Positions 19,084 to 27,836 of a stretch of 64,000 nucleotides of DNA are shown here, in pieces (position 1 is the first letter of the stretch; every line of letters begins with the position of its first letter). The DNA comes from Exiguobacterium sp. AM39-5BH. Its GTDB lineage: Bacteria; Bacillota; Bacilli; Exiguobacteriales; Exiguobacteriaceae. The translations under genes were made by a program, and so were the position numbers. A model generated the notes under the pieces. That model saw only the letters and a list, made by a program, of their open reading frames with translations. It did not search any database and had not been told where the DNA came from. The stretch is taken from the NCBI RefSeq assembly GCF_003467445.1, contig NZ_QSGS01000008.1:1-64000 (forward strand), read 5' to 3'.

Positions 19084-19797
19084 ATGAGTGTACACATTGG
19101 AGCAGAACCAGGACAAATCGCAGAAACGGTATTATTACCAGGAGATCCGCTCCGCGCGAAATATATCGCGGAAACGTTCTTCGAGGATGTCGAGTTATAC
19201 AACGAAGTCCGCGGTATGTATGGCTTCACGGGGACATATAAAGGAAAACGCATTTCTGTCCAAGGGACTGGGATGGGTGTTCCATCGATGTCGATTTACG
19301 TGAACGAATTGATTATGTCATACGGCGCAAAAAACTTGATTCGTGTCGGTACGGCCGGCGGGATTCAAGAAGACGTCAAAGTTCGTGACGTCGTCATCGC
19401 GATGAGCGCATCGAGCGAGATGGGTCAAAACCGTGTTCGTTTCAATGGGATGGACTATGCACCGACAGCGACGTTCGACCTCCTACATCGCGCCTATATG
19501 AATGCTGAAAAAGCTGGTATCCCAGTGAAAGTCGGCCAAATCTTCACAGCCGATCAGTTTTACCAAGATGATTTCCATCATTTCAAGAAGTGGGCCGACT
19601 TCGGTTGCCTCGCCATCGAGATGGAAGCAGCAGGTCTCTACACACTCGCTGCGAAACATAAAGTGAATGCGTTGACGATCCTTACCATCTCCGACCACTT
19701 GTTGACAGGTGAAGAGACGACATCGGAAGAACGTCAATCAACGTTTGACGAGATGATTCGTGTCGCACTTGATACAGCGGTCGAAGTTACGAATTAA
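19084..19797 (+). CDS. deoD: Purine-nucleoside phosphorylase, DeoD type
   Basis: The 237-residue protein matches hexameric DeoD enzymes in length and sequence, with [10 protein letters not shown] at the phosphate site, GTAGG, and IEMEAAGLY in the nucleoside pocket. It splits purine (deoxy)nucleosides with phosphate to base and (deoxy)ribose-1-phosphate. It begins 15 bases after the response regulator with AAGGAGG, so it is probably in the same transcript, which is unusual: deoD more often stands with deo or pup genes. A terminator follows. Confidence 0.96.
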   Translation: MSVHIGAEPGQIAETVLLPGDPLRAKYIAETFFEDVELYNEVRGMYGFTGTYKGKRISVQGTGMGVPSMSIYVNELIMSYGAKNLIRVGTAGGIQEDVKVRDVVIAMSASSEMGQNRVRFNGMDYAPTATFDLLHRAYMNAEKAGIPVKVGQIFTADQFYQDDFHHFKKWADFGCLAIEMEAAGLYTLAAKHKVNALTILTISDHLLTGEETTSEERQSTFDEMIRVALDTAVEVTN

Positions 19798-19804
19798 TGA
19801 ATAC

Positions 19805-19837
19805 GCCTTACAGACCAATGGTTTGTAAGGCTTTTTT
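19805..19837 (+). terminator. Rho-independent terminator after deoD
   Basis: GCCTTACA pairs with TGTAAGGC and is followed by a run of Ts. Confidence 0.88.
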
Positions 19838-19938
19838 GTGTCCGCGCGCTTATCCGTGTATACAAACTGGAGCCGGCAGGCTAGACTGAAGCTGAAAACA
19901 ACATGCCCTGTATCGGGCTGTGTTAAGGAGTTGTCACC

Positions 19939-21096
19939 ATGAATAAACCGTCTGCTTTCGCTATTTATAGTATCGTCTTTTTTGCCTTCTTTGATTTATT
20001 CGCTCAACTTCCGGTCATGAGCACGTTTGCGACCTCGGTCGGGGCGACGCCGTTCATCGCGGGGCTCGCCATCGCCATCTACTCGTTGTCGAACACGTTC
20101 GGCAACATTTTATCCGGTATCTGGACCGACCGGATTGGTCCGATTGTCATCCTGCTCGTCGGCCTCGCGCTGTCGAGCCTCAGTCTAGTATCGTATCACC
20201 TCGTCGATTCAGCGACGACACTGCTGATCGTCCGGATCGTACACGGCTTCGTCGCCGGACTGATCGTCCCGGCCGCGTTCACATTGTCCGCCAATCTGAC
20301 CGCCGCGAACCGTCAGGGCAAAAAAGTGGCGTTGACCGGTAGTTTTGTCGGCTTGGCAGCCATCGTCGGTCCGGCATTCAGTGGCATCATGGCGAGCCAG
20401 ACGACCGTGCCTATCGTCTTCACGTACGTCGCGCTGTTCGGGGCGGCGGTAGCGCTCTTCGCGGTCGTCTTTCTACGCCCTTCGAAGTTACCGTTTGAAA
20501 CTTCGCACCAAACAAATAAAGGGACGTCGCACATCGAGCGAGATGTGGTAAAAGCATATATTGGTGCCTTCCTGTTGATGTTCTCGCAAGGGGCGATCGC
20601 GTACTTGCTTCCTCTTTACGTGCAGTCGCTCGGCTACGACTCTCGTCTGAGCGGGACATTGCTCAGCACGTTTGGCATCATGGCAGTGCTCGTGTTCGTC
20701 TTGCCGACCAATCGCTTATTCGACCAAATCGAACCGTCCAAATTGGCAACGTTCGGTGTCGGGATTCTCGGTGTGAGCCAACTGTTGATCAGTCGTTCGG
20801 AGACTTCGTTCCTTTTGTACGGTGTCCTCGCATTGTATGGTATCGGGTTCGCTATTTTATTCCCGGCCATCAATACGATGTTGATCAAAGCCACGAATCA
20901 AACTAATCGCGGCAAGTCGTACGGCTATTTTTATGCGTTCTTCTCGCTCGGAACGGTGACGGGGTCAGCATTGTTAGGCTGGCTCTCGATTTCGCTGACG
21001 CAAAAATTCACGGTGACGGGAGGCATCTTGCTCATCGCCGGTTTGATTTTTGTCGTCATGCAACAAACGAAAAAACAAAACGTACCTGTCAAATAG
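19939..21096 (+). CDS. MFS transporter
   Basis: This 385-residue protein has about 12 membrane helices and the MFS loop 2-3 motif (SGIWTDRIGP). The motif after helix 4 and the long central loop near residue 185-200 are typical of drug or metabolite exporters of the DHA1 type. The start follows AAGGAG. I cannot read the substrate. It stands alone between deoD and an aldehyde dehydrogenase gene and shows no frame problem. Confidence 0.88.
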   Translation: MNKPSAFAIYSIVFFAFFDLFAQLPVMSTFATSVGATPFIAGLAIAIYSLSNTFGNILSGIWTDRIGPIVILLVGLALSSLSLVSYHLVDSATTLLIVRIVHGFVAGLIVPAAFTLSANLTAANRQGKKVALTGSFVGLAAIVGPAFSGIMASQTTVPIVFTYVALFGAAVALFAVVFLRPSKLPFETSHQTNKGTSHIERDVVKAYIGAFLLMFSQGAIAYLLPLYVQSLGYDSRLSGTLLSTFGIMAVLVFVLPTNRLFDQIEPSKLATFGVGILGVSQLLISRSETSFLLYGVLALYGIGFAILFPAINTMLIKATNQTNRGKSYGYFYAFFSLGTVTGSALLGWLSISLTQKFTVTGGILLIAGLIFVVMQQTKKQNVPVK

Positions 21097-21186
21097 GACG
21101 GACGTAGATCGAAGGTTCAAAATAGTCGCTGATCGGCTGAAGATGATAAGATGGAGCTAGCGTGATTATTCAAGGGAGGCAGAAAT

Positions 21187-22572
21187 ATGCTCGCACCAAT
21201 CGAACAGTTGACCATTGAGGAACTCATCCGTAAACAACGCCGCTTCTATCGGACCCAAGCGACCAAGTCGCTCGCGTTCCGTCTCAGTATGTTGACCTTT
21301 TTAAAAGAGTCGATTAAACATCATGAAGCAGAGATTCTTCAAGCGTTGGAACAGGATCTGAACAAATCAGCACTCGACGCGTTCACAACGGAAATCGGTT
21401 TCGTCTACGATGAAATCACACGGACGACTCGTGAGCTGAAACGCTGGATGCGCCCTAAACGTGTGCATGGTGCCACCATTCATCTTGGGACGAAAAGTGA
21501 GGTTATGTATGAGCCTTATGGGACGGTCCTAATCATCGCCCCATGGAACTATCCATTTCAATTGGCGATAGCCCCGCTCATCGGTGCCATCGCTGCAGGG
21601 AATACAGCTATCGTCAAACCATCAGAATTGACCCCGAACGTCGCTCGAATGATCTCAAAAGTACTCGAACGGGCGTTTACCGACCGTTATGTCGTCAGCG
21701 TCGAAGGGGATAAGGACGTTGCGACGGCGTTGCTCGCAGAGAAGTGGGACCATATCTTCTTCACGGGGTCGACACCGGTCGGAAAAATTGTTATGGAGGC
21801 AGCGGCGAAACATTTGACGCCGGTCACACTAGAACTCGGTGGGAAATCGCCGGCCATCGTCCACGAGGATGCCAATATCGAGGTTGCAGCAAAACGAATC
21901 GCCTGGGGGAAATGGATGAACGCCGGGCAGACGTGCGTTGCTCCGGATTACGTTCTCGTCCATGAGTCAAAACGTGAGGCATTCCTCGAAGCCATCAAAC
22001 GTGAAGCGTTCACGATGTTCGGGAACGGTGTCGGAACGAAACGGTTCACACGGATTGTCAACGAGACACATTTTGATCGTTTGACTAATTATTTGACTGA
22101 AGGCGACGTGTTCTTCGGTGGCCAGACGGACCGGGATCGATTGAAGATCGCCCCGACCGTGTTGACGGATATCGCAGAAGACGCGAACGTCATGAAGGAT
22201 GAGATCTTTGGACCGATTCTACCGGTGCTCACGTATCGTCAACTCGATGAAGTCATTGACTTCGTCGCTGCGCGACCACATCCGCTCGCGCTCTATTTGT
22301 TCACTGAGACGAAAGCTGTGGAGAAGACGGTGATGAAACGTCTCACGTTCGGCGGGGGCTGTGTCAACGATGTTCTCATGCATTTGACGAACCCGAACCT
22401 CCCGTTCGGCGGGGTCGGCGAGAGTGGGATGGGTTCGTATCACGGTCGTTTCAGCTTCGAGACGTTCAGTCATGCCAAATCAATTTTACGCAATACGACG
22501 AAATTTGATTTACCAATCCGTTATCCGAACTTTAAAGGAGCGGAAAAGTTGATTCGACTCGTCTACCGATGA
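21187..22572 (+). CDS. Aldehyde dehydrogenase, class 3-like
   Basis: The 461-residue protein is of the short, ALDH3-like type. Key residues are visible: Asn121 in APWNYPFQ, the general base Glu216 in LELGGK, and the nucleophile Cys250 in NAGQTCVAPD. It oxidises aldehydes to acids with NAD(P). The C-terminus, with FSHAKSILR and a hydrophobic-basic end, is like that of fatty-aldehyde dehydrogenases such as B. subtilis YwdH. The start follows GGGAGG. A terminator at 22580-22607 ends the unit. Confidence 0.93.
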   Translation: MLAPIEQLTIEELIRKQRRFYRTQATKSLAFRLSMLTFLKESIKHHEAEILQALEQDLNKSALDAFTTEIGFVYDEITRTTRELKRWMRPKRVHGATIHLGTKSEVMYEPYGTVLIIAPWNYPFQLAIAPLIGAIAAGNTAIVKPSELTPNVARMISKVLERAFTDRYVVSVEGDKDVATALLAEKWDHIFFTGSTPVGKIVMEAAAKHLTPVTLELGGKSPAIVHEDANIEVAAKRIAWGKWMNAGQTCVAPDYVLVHESKREAFLEAIKREAFTMFGNGVGTKRFTRIVNETHFDRLTNYLTEGDVFFGGQTDRDRLKIAPTVLTDIAEDANVMKDEIFGPILPVLTYRQLDEVIDFVAARPHPLALYLFTETKAVEKTVMKRLTFGGGCVNDVLMHLTNPNLPFGGVGESGMGSYHGRFSFETFSHAKSILRNTTKFDLPIRYPNFKGAEKLIRLVYR

Positions 22573-22579
22573 CCAGACT

Positions 22580-22607
22580 GGACTGCAGACCCCTTGCAGT
22601 CCTTTTA
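22580..22607 (+). terminator. Rho-independent terminator
   Basis: GGACTGCA pairs with TGCAGTCC over a seven-base loop and TTTT follows. Confidence 0.82.
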
Positions 22608-22743
22608 TGTGACAAATAAATGAGAAGATTGTTTGAAATGTCACATACTTTTATGAAAATGTTCGTTGCCCTCCTGTATAATAAAACCATATATCACGTA
22701 CGAGGCCTGATTAGGTATGAGACCAATGGAGGGAGCAGACAAG

Positions 22744-23453
22744 ATGACGATAAAATGTGGAACGACCCAACCGAACAGCTTCGTCTTCTCAGAAGAGACG
22801 AAACAGCTCTTATTCGAAATGATGACGTTTCAAGAATATTCGAAAGCGAGTATCGTCTGTTGGGAAGGCGAAAAATGCAGTAAATTCTTTTACTTGAAGA
22901 GTGGTACCGTCAAATTCACGAAGTTGACGAAAAAAGGGAGCTCGCTCATCATGTTCATTTACGGAGTTGACGATTTCTTTGGAGAGTTCGATATCGATGA
23001 GGTGTTCCCAAGCTCATATAGTATCGAGACGACCGAGGACAGTGTCATCGGTTGGATTTCAAAACAAGAGATGGATGAACTCGTCCGTCAAGATGCGCAA
23101 CTGGCCACAGAGGTGTTGCGTTGGACGTCGATGATGCGTAAACAGTCCGAGATGAAACTACGTGACTTGTTGCTCTACGGGAAACCAGGGGCGCTCGCTT
23201 CGACGTTGCTACGTATGGCGGCGATGCATGGTGTGGAGGAAGAAACAGGGATTGTCGTCCCGAAACATCCATCTGACGGCGAACTCGGTCAATTGATCGG
23301 GCCCCTCGCGAAACAGTCAATCGAATGATGAACCAGTGGCGTAAAGAGGGTGTATTGACGACGACCACCACATCTATGATTTTACATGATATCGATTTCT
23401 TAAAAGAATTATGCTATTGCGAAGGCTGCCCAGTCGGTATTTGTCGACTTTGA
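22744..23453 (+). pseudogene. fnr: Anaerobic regulator Fnr (Crp/Fnr family), frameshifted before the HTH
   Basis: The start at 22744 has GGAGGG ten bases upstream. A cNMP-binding-like domain fills the first 150 residues. The frame breaks at about 23301 inside the helix-turn-helix: LGQLIG should continue to PRETVNRMMNQW, which lies one frame over. Adding one G or C restores a protein of about 237 residues. The restored C-terminus is CYCEGCPVGICRL and holds a CX2CX4C motif like that of Bacillus Fnr, which binds a 4Fe-4S cluster there rather than at the N-terminus. Without repair, both the DNA-reading helix and the cluster site are lost. It probably controls respiration and fermentation genes nearby. 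Confidence 0.88.
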
Positions 23454-23514
23454 TTTACAATTGTTTCGTCCTATTCCTAAGACGTTTGGGAATTTATAGA
23501 ATGAGATCATGACC

Positions 23515-23556
23515 AGGTGATTGTTCCGACTTTTGTGGGAAAGATCACCTTTTTTA
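23515..23556 (+). terminator. Rho-independent terminator after fnr
   Basis: AGGTGAT pairs with ATCACCT over a long loop and is followed by TTTTTT. The rest of 23454-23701 is AT-rich and contains the ba3 operon promoter. Confidence 0.75.
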
Positions 23557-23623
23557 CGTCTTTCGTTTAAATGTGAACTTTATGTGTGGAACTACGCTAA
23601 TTTAGTGTGATTGTCACTTTTGG

Positions 23624-23639
23624 AGTGACAAATGTCACA
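23624..23639 (+). promoter_or_regulatory. Fnr-box-like palindrome upstream of the ba3 oxidase operon
   Basis: AGTGACAAATGTCACA fits the Fnr/Crp pattern TGTGA-N6-TCACA with one mismatch. It lies about 60 bases before the first oxidase gene, with no other candidate operon in reach. Repression by Fnr without oxygen would make sense. Confidence 0.6.
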
Positions 23640-23701
23640 TATTAATCGTCCTCCATTTTCATACAATAAAAGTGGAAATCAAAGGGAAAGGGGTCCTTCA
23701 C

Positions 23702-23821
23702 GTGGAGAAAAACGATGGACAAGAACCGAACTTAAAAGGAACGTTCACATCGGTCATGATTGTCGCTGGCGTCATCATTGCCATGTGGTCGTCGGTCTTT
23801 TACTTATTTGTGACACGATAA
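23702..23821 (+). CDS. ba3-type cytochrome c oxidase small subunit (subunit IIa-like)
   Basis: This 39-residue protein starts at a GTG (23702) with AAAGGGG upstream and consists of a short polar N-terminus and one membrane helix (VMIVAGVIIAMWSSVFYLF). Size, topology and position directly before subunits II and I match the CoxIIa polypeptide of ba3-type oxidases, as in Thermus. Small genes of this kind are often missed. It is the first gene of the oxidase operon, 22 bases before the subunit II gene. Confidence 0.8.
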   Translation: MEKNDGQEPNLKGTFTSVMIVAGVIIAMWSSVFYLFVTR

Positions 23822-23843
23822 CGAGCAAGAGGAGGGAAGCACG

Positions 23844-24314
23844 ATGCATATTCATAAACTTGAGAAGTATTGGTTAGTATTCGGCATTATTCTATTGGGT
23901 GTCTTTTTGACAGTGCTCGGTATTTCTGCATTTGCGGCAGGAAATCAACCGGCATCAGATGCGGATTTGATTGATCCGGCCAAAGTGCATCAAACCGCAC
24001 CATTCGACAAACCGGGGCTTCATAAAATTGGTGATAACGAGTATGAGCTCGTCATGGTCGCCCAAGCGTTTACTTTCACGCCAGGGAACGTGGAAGTACC
24101 TAAAGGCGCGAAAGTCACGTTTCTCGTCACATCACCAGACGTGGTCCACGGGTTCCAATTGACGGGCACACCGGTCAACATGATGGTCGTGCCAGGACAC
24201 ATCAACTCGCTCACGTATACGTTTGAAGAAGCAGGAGAGTTTTTGATTCTTTGTAACGAATACTGTGGAACCGGACATCATATGATGTCGACAAAAATTA
24301 AGGTGGTGGACTAA
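23844..24314 (+). CDS. cbaB: ba3-type cytochrome c oxidase subunit II
   Basis: The 156-residue protein has one N-terminal membrane helix (about 9-31) and a cupredoxin domain outside the cell. The binuclear CuA site is visible as a histidine in DVVHGF and as CNEYCGTGHHMM near the C-terminus. Its short length and single helix are typical of B-family (ba3) enzymes and not of caa3 or aa3 oxidases, whose subunit II has two helices. It takes electrons from cytochrome c and passes them to subunit I. It abuts the subunit I gene directly. Confidence 0.93.
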   Translation: MHIHKLEKYWLVFGIILLGVFLTVLGISAFAAGNQPASDADLIDPAKVHQTAPFDKPGLHKIGDNEYELVMVAQAFTFTPGNVEVPKGAKVTFLVTSPDVVHGFQLTGTPVNMMVVPGHINSLTYTFEEAGEFLILCNEYCGTGHHMMSTKIKVVD

Positions 24315-26000
24315 ATGAATGACGTAGCATCGAAATTAAAACAGTGGGAAATGGAGCGCGGCGTACCAGTGCCGAGTATCGGTGAAAAAGAAGCGCGTCT
24401 CGCTTATGCCCATGTCGTCATCTCGGTCCTTGCCGTCTTAATCGGTGGTTTGGCAGGACTTATGCAGACGCTCATTCGGACGGGTGTCATCCCGGAAGTG
24501 TTCGGCTATTATCAATTGTTGACCGCGCACGGGATTATGCTCGGTCTCGTCTTCACGACGATGTTCATTATCGGTTTGCTTTACGCGCTCCTCGCCAAAT
24601 CGTTCGGACGCTTCGAGTCGTTCCCCACAAGGGTCGCCTGGCTCGGATTTTGGATGATTATCGCGGGCGCCGTACTCGTCACAATCATGGTGCTCTCTAA
24701 TAAAGCGACTGTGTTATATACATTTTACGCGCCGCTCATGGCCGATCCGGTCTTCTATATCGGTCTCGTCTTGTTCGTTGTCGGCACATGGTTGTCTGCG
24801 TTCGCTATGTTCCGCATGTATGCAGACTACAAACGGGAGAACCCGGGCGTTCATCCGCCGCTCCCGGCGTATATGAGTATTATGACGATGCTCTTGTGGG
24901 TCATCGCTACGCTCGGTGTCGCCGGAACGATTCTGTTCCAGCTACTCCCGCTCTCGCTCGGATGGAAAGATACGGTCGGAATCGAGTTATCACGGACGTT
25001 GTTCTGGTACTTCGGTCATCCGCTCGTCTATTTCTGGCTCATGCCGGCCTATATCGTCTGGTATACGGTCGTACCGAAAGTCATTGGTGGTAAAATTTTC
25101 TCCGATGCGCTCGCCCGGATGGCGTTCCTATTGTTCCTCTTGTTCTCGTTCCCGGTCGGATTCCACCACCAGTTGACGGAACCAGGGATTGAGCCGTTCT
25201 GGAAGTTCGTCCAAGTCATCTTGACGTTCCTCGTCGTCATCCCGTCGTTCATGACGGCGTTCTCGCTCTTTGCAACGTTTGAGTTACGCGGTCGCGCACT
25301 TGGGGCTCGTGGCCTATTCGGTTGGGTCAAGAAGATGCCATATGGGGATGTCCGTTTCCTTGCCCCGTTCGTCGGGATGTTGTTCTTCATTCCGGCCGGA
25401 GCCGGCGGGATCATCAACGCATCGCACCAATTGAACGCGATGGTCCACAATACGCTTTGGGTCACAGGTCACTTCCATATCACAGTTGGGACGGCCGTCG
25501 CCTTGACGTTCTTCGGAACGGCCTATTGGCTTGTGCCGGTACTGCGCGGTCGAATCCTCACGAAAGCAATGAACCGGATCGGATTGATTCAAGCAGGCAC
25601 GTGGGCGTTCGGGATGTCGATTATGTCTTATGCGATGCATATCTCGGGCCTTCAAGGTAACCCGCGTCGGACCGGTCCGGCGACGTACTTCTCGGATGCG
25701 CTCACGCGCGAATGGATTCCATACCATATCGCCATGGCGATCGGCGGGACGATCCTCTTGATCTCGGTCCTCATCTTCGTCTATTCCATGTTCAACTTGT
25801 CGTTCCTTGCGCCGAAAGGAGAAGAAGAGTTCCCGCTCGCCGAGACGGAAGAAGCAGCGATGGAGACACCACGTTTCTTCGAAAACTGGAAGCTTTGGAT
25901 TACCGTCACGTTCGTCTTAATTGCCTTCGCCTACACGATTCCGATTTGGCACTTGATTGAAAGTGCGCCACCGGGAGCGAAAGGTTGGGTGCTCTGGTAA
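24315..26000 (+). CDS. cbaA: ba3-type (B-family) cytochrome c oxidase subunit I
   Basis: This 561-residue heme-copper oxidase has about 13 membrane helices. Ligand histidines are visible in TAHGIMLG (low-spin heme), GHPLVYFWLMPAY and FHHQLTEPG (copper B region), and GHFHITVG (heme ligands). The Tyr two turns from the copper histidine in HPLVYF is conserved. It reduces oxygen to water and pumps protons; ba3 enzymes have high oxygen affinity and suit low-oxygen growth. The operon ends in a terminator at 26007. With Fnr next door this forms an oxygen-response locus. Confidence 0.95.
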   Translation: MNDVASKLKQWEMERGVPVPSIGEKEARLAYAHVVISVLAVLIGGLAGLMQTLIRTGVIPEVFGYYQLLTAHGIMLGLVFTTMFIIGLLYALLAKSFGRFESFPTRVAWLGFWMIIAGAVLVTIMVLSNKATVLYTFYAPLMADPVFYIGLVLFVVGTWLSAFAMFRMYADYKRENPGVHPPLPAYMSIMTMLLWVIATLGVAGTILFQLLPLSLGWKDTVGIELSRTLFWYFGHPLVYFWLMPAYIVWYTVVPKVIGGKIFSDALARMAFLLFLLFSFPVGFHHQLTEPGIEPFWKFVQVILTFLVVIPSFMTAFSLFATFELRGRALGARGLFGWVKKMPYGDVRFLAPFVGMLFFIPAGAGGIINASHQLNAMVHNTLWVTGHFHITVGTAVALTFFGTAYWLVPVLRGRILTKAMNRIGLIQAGTWAFGMSIMSYAMHISGLQGNPRRTGPATYFSDALTREWIPYHIAMAIGGTILLISVLIFVYSMFNLSFLAPKGEEEFPLAETEEAAMETPRFFENWKLWITVTFVLIAFAYTIPIWHLIESAPPGAKGWVLW

Positions 26001-26006
26001 ACTGAA

Positions 26007-26036
26007 ATCAGCCTCGCTAACGGGGCTGATTTTTTT
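26007..26036 (+). terminator. Rho-independent terminator after the oxidase operon
   Basis: ATCAGCC pairs with GGCTGAT and is followed by a run of Ts. Confidence 0.85.
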
Positions 26037-26054
26037 ATGCAGGGAGAGGGGAAG

Positions 26055-26660
26055 ATGGAGCAACTACGAGCAATCATTCACCGTGCATATGCGAAACGCA
26101 AGGCAGACCGGCCATTCCTCGTCGCCATCGACGGATTGAGCGGGGCGGGGAAGACGACGCTAGTCGAACAACTGCGTGGAATCGGAACGAATGAAGTGGT
26201 GTTACATATCGATGACTACATCGTCGAGCGGCACCGGCGTTACGAGACGGGACAGTCGGAGGCGATGGAATATTATGAACTCCAATGGGACGTCGACTTG
26301 CTCGTGGAGGCGTTGTTCAAACCGCTTCGGGAAGGGCAGACGAATTTGACGTTGCCGTATTATGAGCGAGACCGGGATGAAATCGTCATGCGTCCAATCG
26401 AGGTCGCAGTCGACGCGCTCATCCTGATTGAAGGCATCTTTTTACTCCGTGACGAATGGCGCGCCTACTTCGATTATGTCGTCTATCTCGATTGTCCGCG
26501 GGAAGTCCGGTATGAACGGGTCTTGAATCGTGATACGTATATCGGCGACTTGTCGGAGCGGCTTGCCAAATACGAACGTCGGTATTGGCCGGGAGAAACG
26601 CATTACATCAAAACGGTCGATCCGCAAGCCTGGGCCGATCAAATCGTTCCATCTAGTTGA
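26055..26660 (+). CDS. Uridine kinase-like P-loop kinase
   Basis: The ATG at 26055 has GGGAGAGGGG upstream. The 201-residue protein has a Walker A motif DGLSGAGKTT near 26-35, an acidic HIDDY segment after the next strand, and LIEGIFLL as a Walker B-like strand. This is the phosphoribulokinase/uridine kinase group, which phosphorylates nucleosides or related small molecules. It is not close enough to Udk to name with confidence. It is a single-gene unit between two terminators. Confidence 0.85.
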   Translation: MEQLRAIIHRAYAKRKADRPFLVAIDGLSGAGKTTLVEQLRGIGTNEVVLHIDDYIVERHRRYETGQSEAMEYYELQWDVDLLVEALFKPLREGQTNLTLPYYERDRDEIVMRPIEVAVDALILIEGIFLLRDEWRAYFDYVVYLDCPREVRYERVLNRDTYIGDLSERLAKYERRYWPGETHYIKTVDPQAWADQIVPSS

Positions 26661-26694
26661 CGCATCCATTTAAAAGGAGGATGCGTTTTTATTT
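26661..26694 (+). terminator. Rho-independent terminator
   Basis: CGCATCC pairs with GGATGCG and is followed by TTTTT, after the uridine kinase-like gene. Confidence 0.85.
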
Positions 26695-26706
26695 TGGAAA
26701 AAACTG

Positions 26707-26736
26707 TTGACTCCACAAGTGTACTATGGCGATAAT
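26707..26736 (+). promoter_or_regulatory. Promoter of the ytr-like operon
   Basis: TTGACT at 26707-26712 and GATAAT at 26731-26736 form a sigma-A promoter with an 18-base spacer. Both downstream operators overlap or follow it. Confidence 0.65.
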
Positions 26737-26741
26737 ACAGT
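26718..26741 (+). promoter_or_regulatory. YtrA-type operator 1
   Basis: AGTGTA, twelve bases, then TACAGT form an inverted repeat with one mismatch. It covers the spacer and the -10 box, so a bound repressor would block RNA polymerase. Confidence 0.65.
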
Positions 26742-26746
26742 TAGAT

Positions 26747-26770
26747 AGTGTATTAGTCGCATCATACACT
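26747..26770 (+). promoter_or_regulatory. YtrA-type operator 2
   Basis: AGTGTA, twelve bases, then TACACT form a perfect inverted repeat with the same spacing as operator 1. It lies between the start of transcription and the ribosome site of the gntR gene, in the expected autoregulatory position. Confidence 0.75.
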
Positions 26771-26785
26771 TAGAGAGGTGACAAC

Positions 26786-27178
26786 ATGATCATACAATTC
26801 AACACGAGAGCCCCGGTTTACATGCAAGTCGTCGATTACTTCAAAAAGAAGATGGCGCTTGGCGAACTGCAGGCGGGCGAAGAGATGCCGTCGCGACGCG
26901 AACTCGCGACCGAACTGAAAATCAATCCGAACACCGTCCAAAAGGCTTTCAAAGAGATGGAGGAACAACAATTGATTACGACCGAACGGAACCGACCGAG
27001 CCGCGTGACGACTGATGAACATGTCTTGAAACGCATCCGCACAGAACTCGTCGATGAGGCAGTCGCTGTCTTCGTCGAATCGATTCAAGAACTTGACGTC
27101 ACGATGGATGAGCTCGTCGATAAAATCAAACGGCAATACGGGGAGGGGAATCTTGATGATCGAAGTACTGGGAGTTAA
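26786..27178 (+). CDS. GntR-family regulator, YtrA subfamily
   Basis: The 130-residue protein has an N-terminal winged helix-turn-helix (MPSRRELATELKINPNTVQKAF) and a short C-terminal helical tail of about 50 residues instead of a ligand domain, which defines the YtrA subfamily. These repress an adjacent ABC operon and respond to cell-wall antibiotics in Bacillus. The gene is first in the operon, just after two matching operators, and overlaps the ATPase gene by 23 bases. Confidence 0.93.
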   Translation: MIIQFNTRAPVYMQVVDYFKKKMALGELQAGEEMPSRRELATELKINPNTVQKAFKEMEEQQLITTERNRPSRVTTDEHVLKRIRTELVDEAVAVFVESIQELDVTMDELVDKIKRQYGEGNLDDRSTGS

Positions 27179-27836
27179 GAAGCGTTACCGCAAAAAACAA
27201 GTCATCGAGGATGTGTCGTTCACGGCCCAAAAAGGGGAAATCACGTGCTTGCTCGGGTTAAACGGTACCGGGAAATCAACGATTTTAAAAGGCATCATGG
27301 GACTGACGCCGTTCGACCAGGGGACGGTGCTTGTCGACGGCAAATCGATCGATTTAAATCGGGTCGCGTTCGTACCGGACCATTCGACGTTCCCTATCCA
27401 TTTCACCATTGAACAGTGCGAGGCGTTCATGCGCGACTTTTATCCAACGTTCGACCCGAAATTGTTTGCCCGTCTCGTCGACGAGTTCAAGCTGTTCCCG
27501 GAGGACAAGTTGAGCGAGCTGTCGAAAGGGACGCTCGCGAAAGTGAACTTGGCGCTCGGCATTGCCCAAGATCCGGATTATTTATTGCTCGACGAACCGT
27601 TCTCAGGGATCGACGTATTCTCGAAAGAACAGATTGTCGAGTTGTTCTCGAGCGATATCATGGAAGACCGCGGCGTCTTGATTACGACGCACGAGATTGA
27701 AGATATCGAATATTTGGTCGACAAGGCCGTCATGTTGAACCGCGGGCGGATCGTCCGCGAGTTCGACGTCGAGGACGTCCGTTTCATTCATGGAAAGTCG
27801 ATTGTCGATGTTATGAGAGAGGAGTATGGCGCATGA
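27156..27836 (+). CDS. ABC transporter ATP-binding protein, YtrB-like
   Basis: The ATG at 27156 follows GGGGAGG and is the best start, inside the end of the gntR gene. The 226-residue ATPase has Walker A GLNGTGKST and Walker B YLLLDEPFSGID, but its signature is LSKGTLAKV rather than LSGGQ, as in YtrB/EcsA-like proteins. It energises the permease encoded next, which it overlaps by four bases. Family systems are linked to envelope stress and cell-wall remodelling. Confidence 0.92.
   Translation: MIEVLGVKKRYRKKQVIEDVSFTAQKGEITCLLGLNGTGKSTILKGIMGLTPFDQGTVLVDGKSIDLNRVAFVPDHSTFPIHFTIEQCEAFMRDFYPTFDPKLFARLVDEFKLFPEDKLSELSKGTLAKVNLALGIAQDPDYLLLDEPFSGIDVFSKEQIVELFSSDIMEDRGVLITTHEIEDIEYLVDKAVMLNRGRIVREFDVEDVRFIHGKSIVDVMREEYGA

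Noticed and set aside
22630..22645. Fnr-like box (TGTTT-N6-TCACA) upstream of fnr
   Set aside because: Two mismatches in the left half make it too weak to list, though autoregulation would be plausible.
12570..23301. Programmed frameshifting in the MFS, kinase and fnr genes
   Set aside because: No slippery heptamer with a following stem was seen, and the same kind of break occurs in unrelated genes, so error is simpler.
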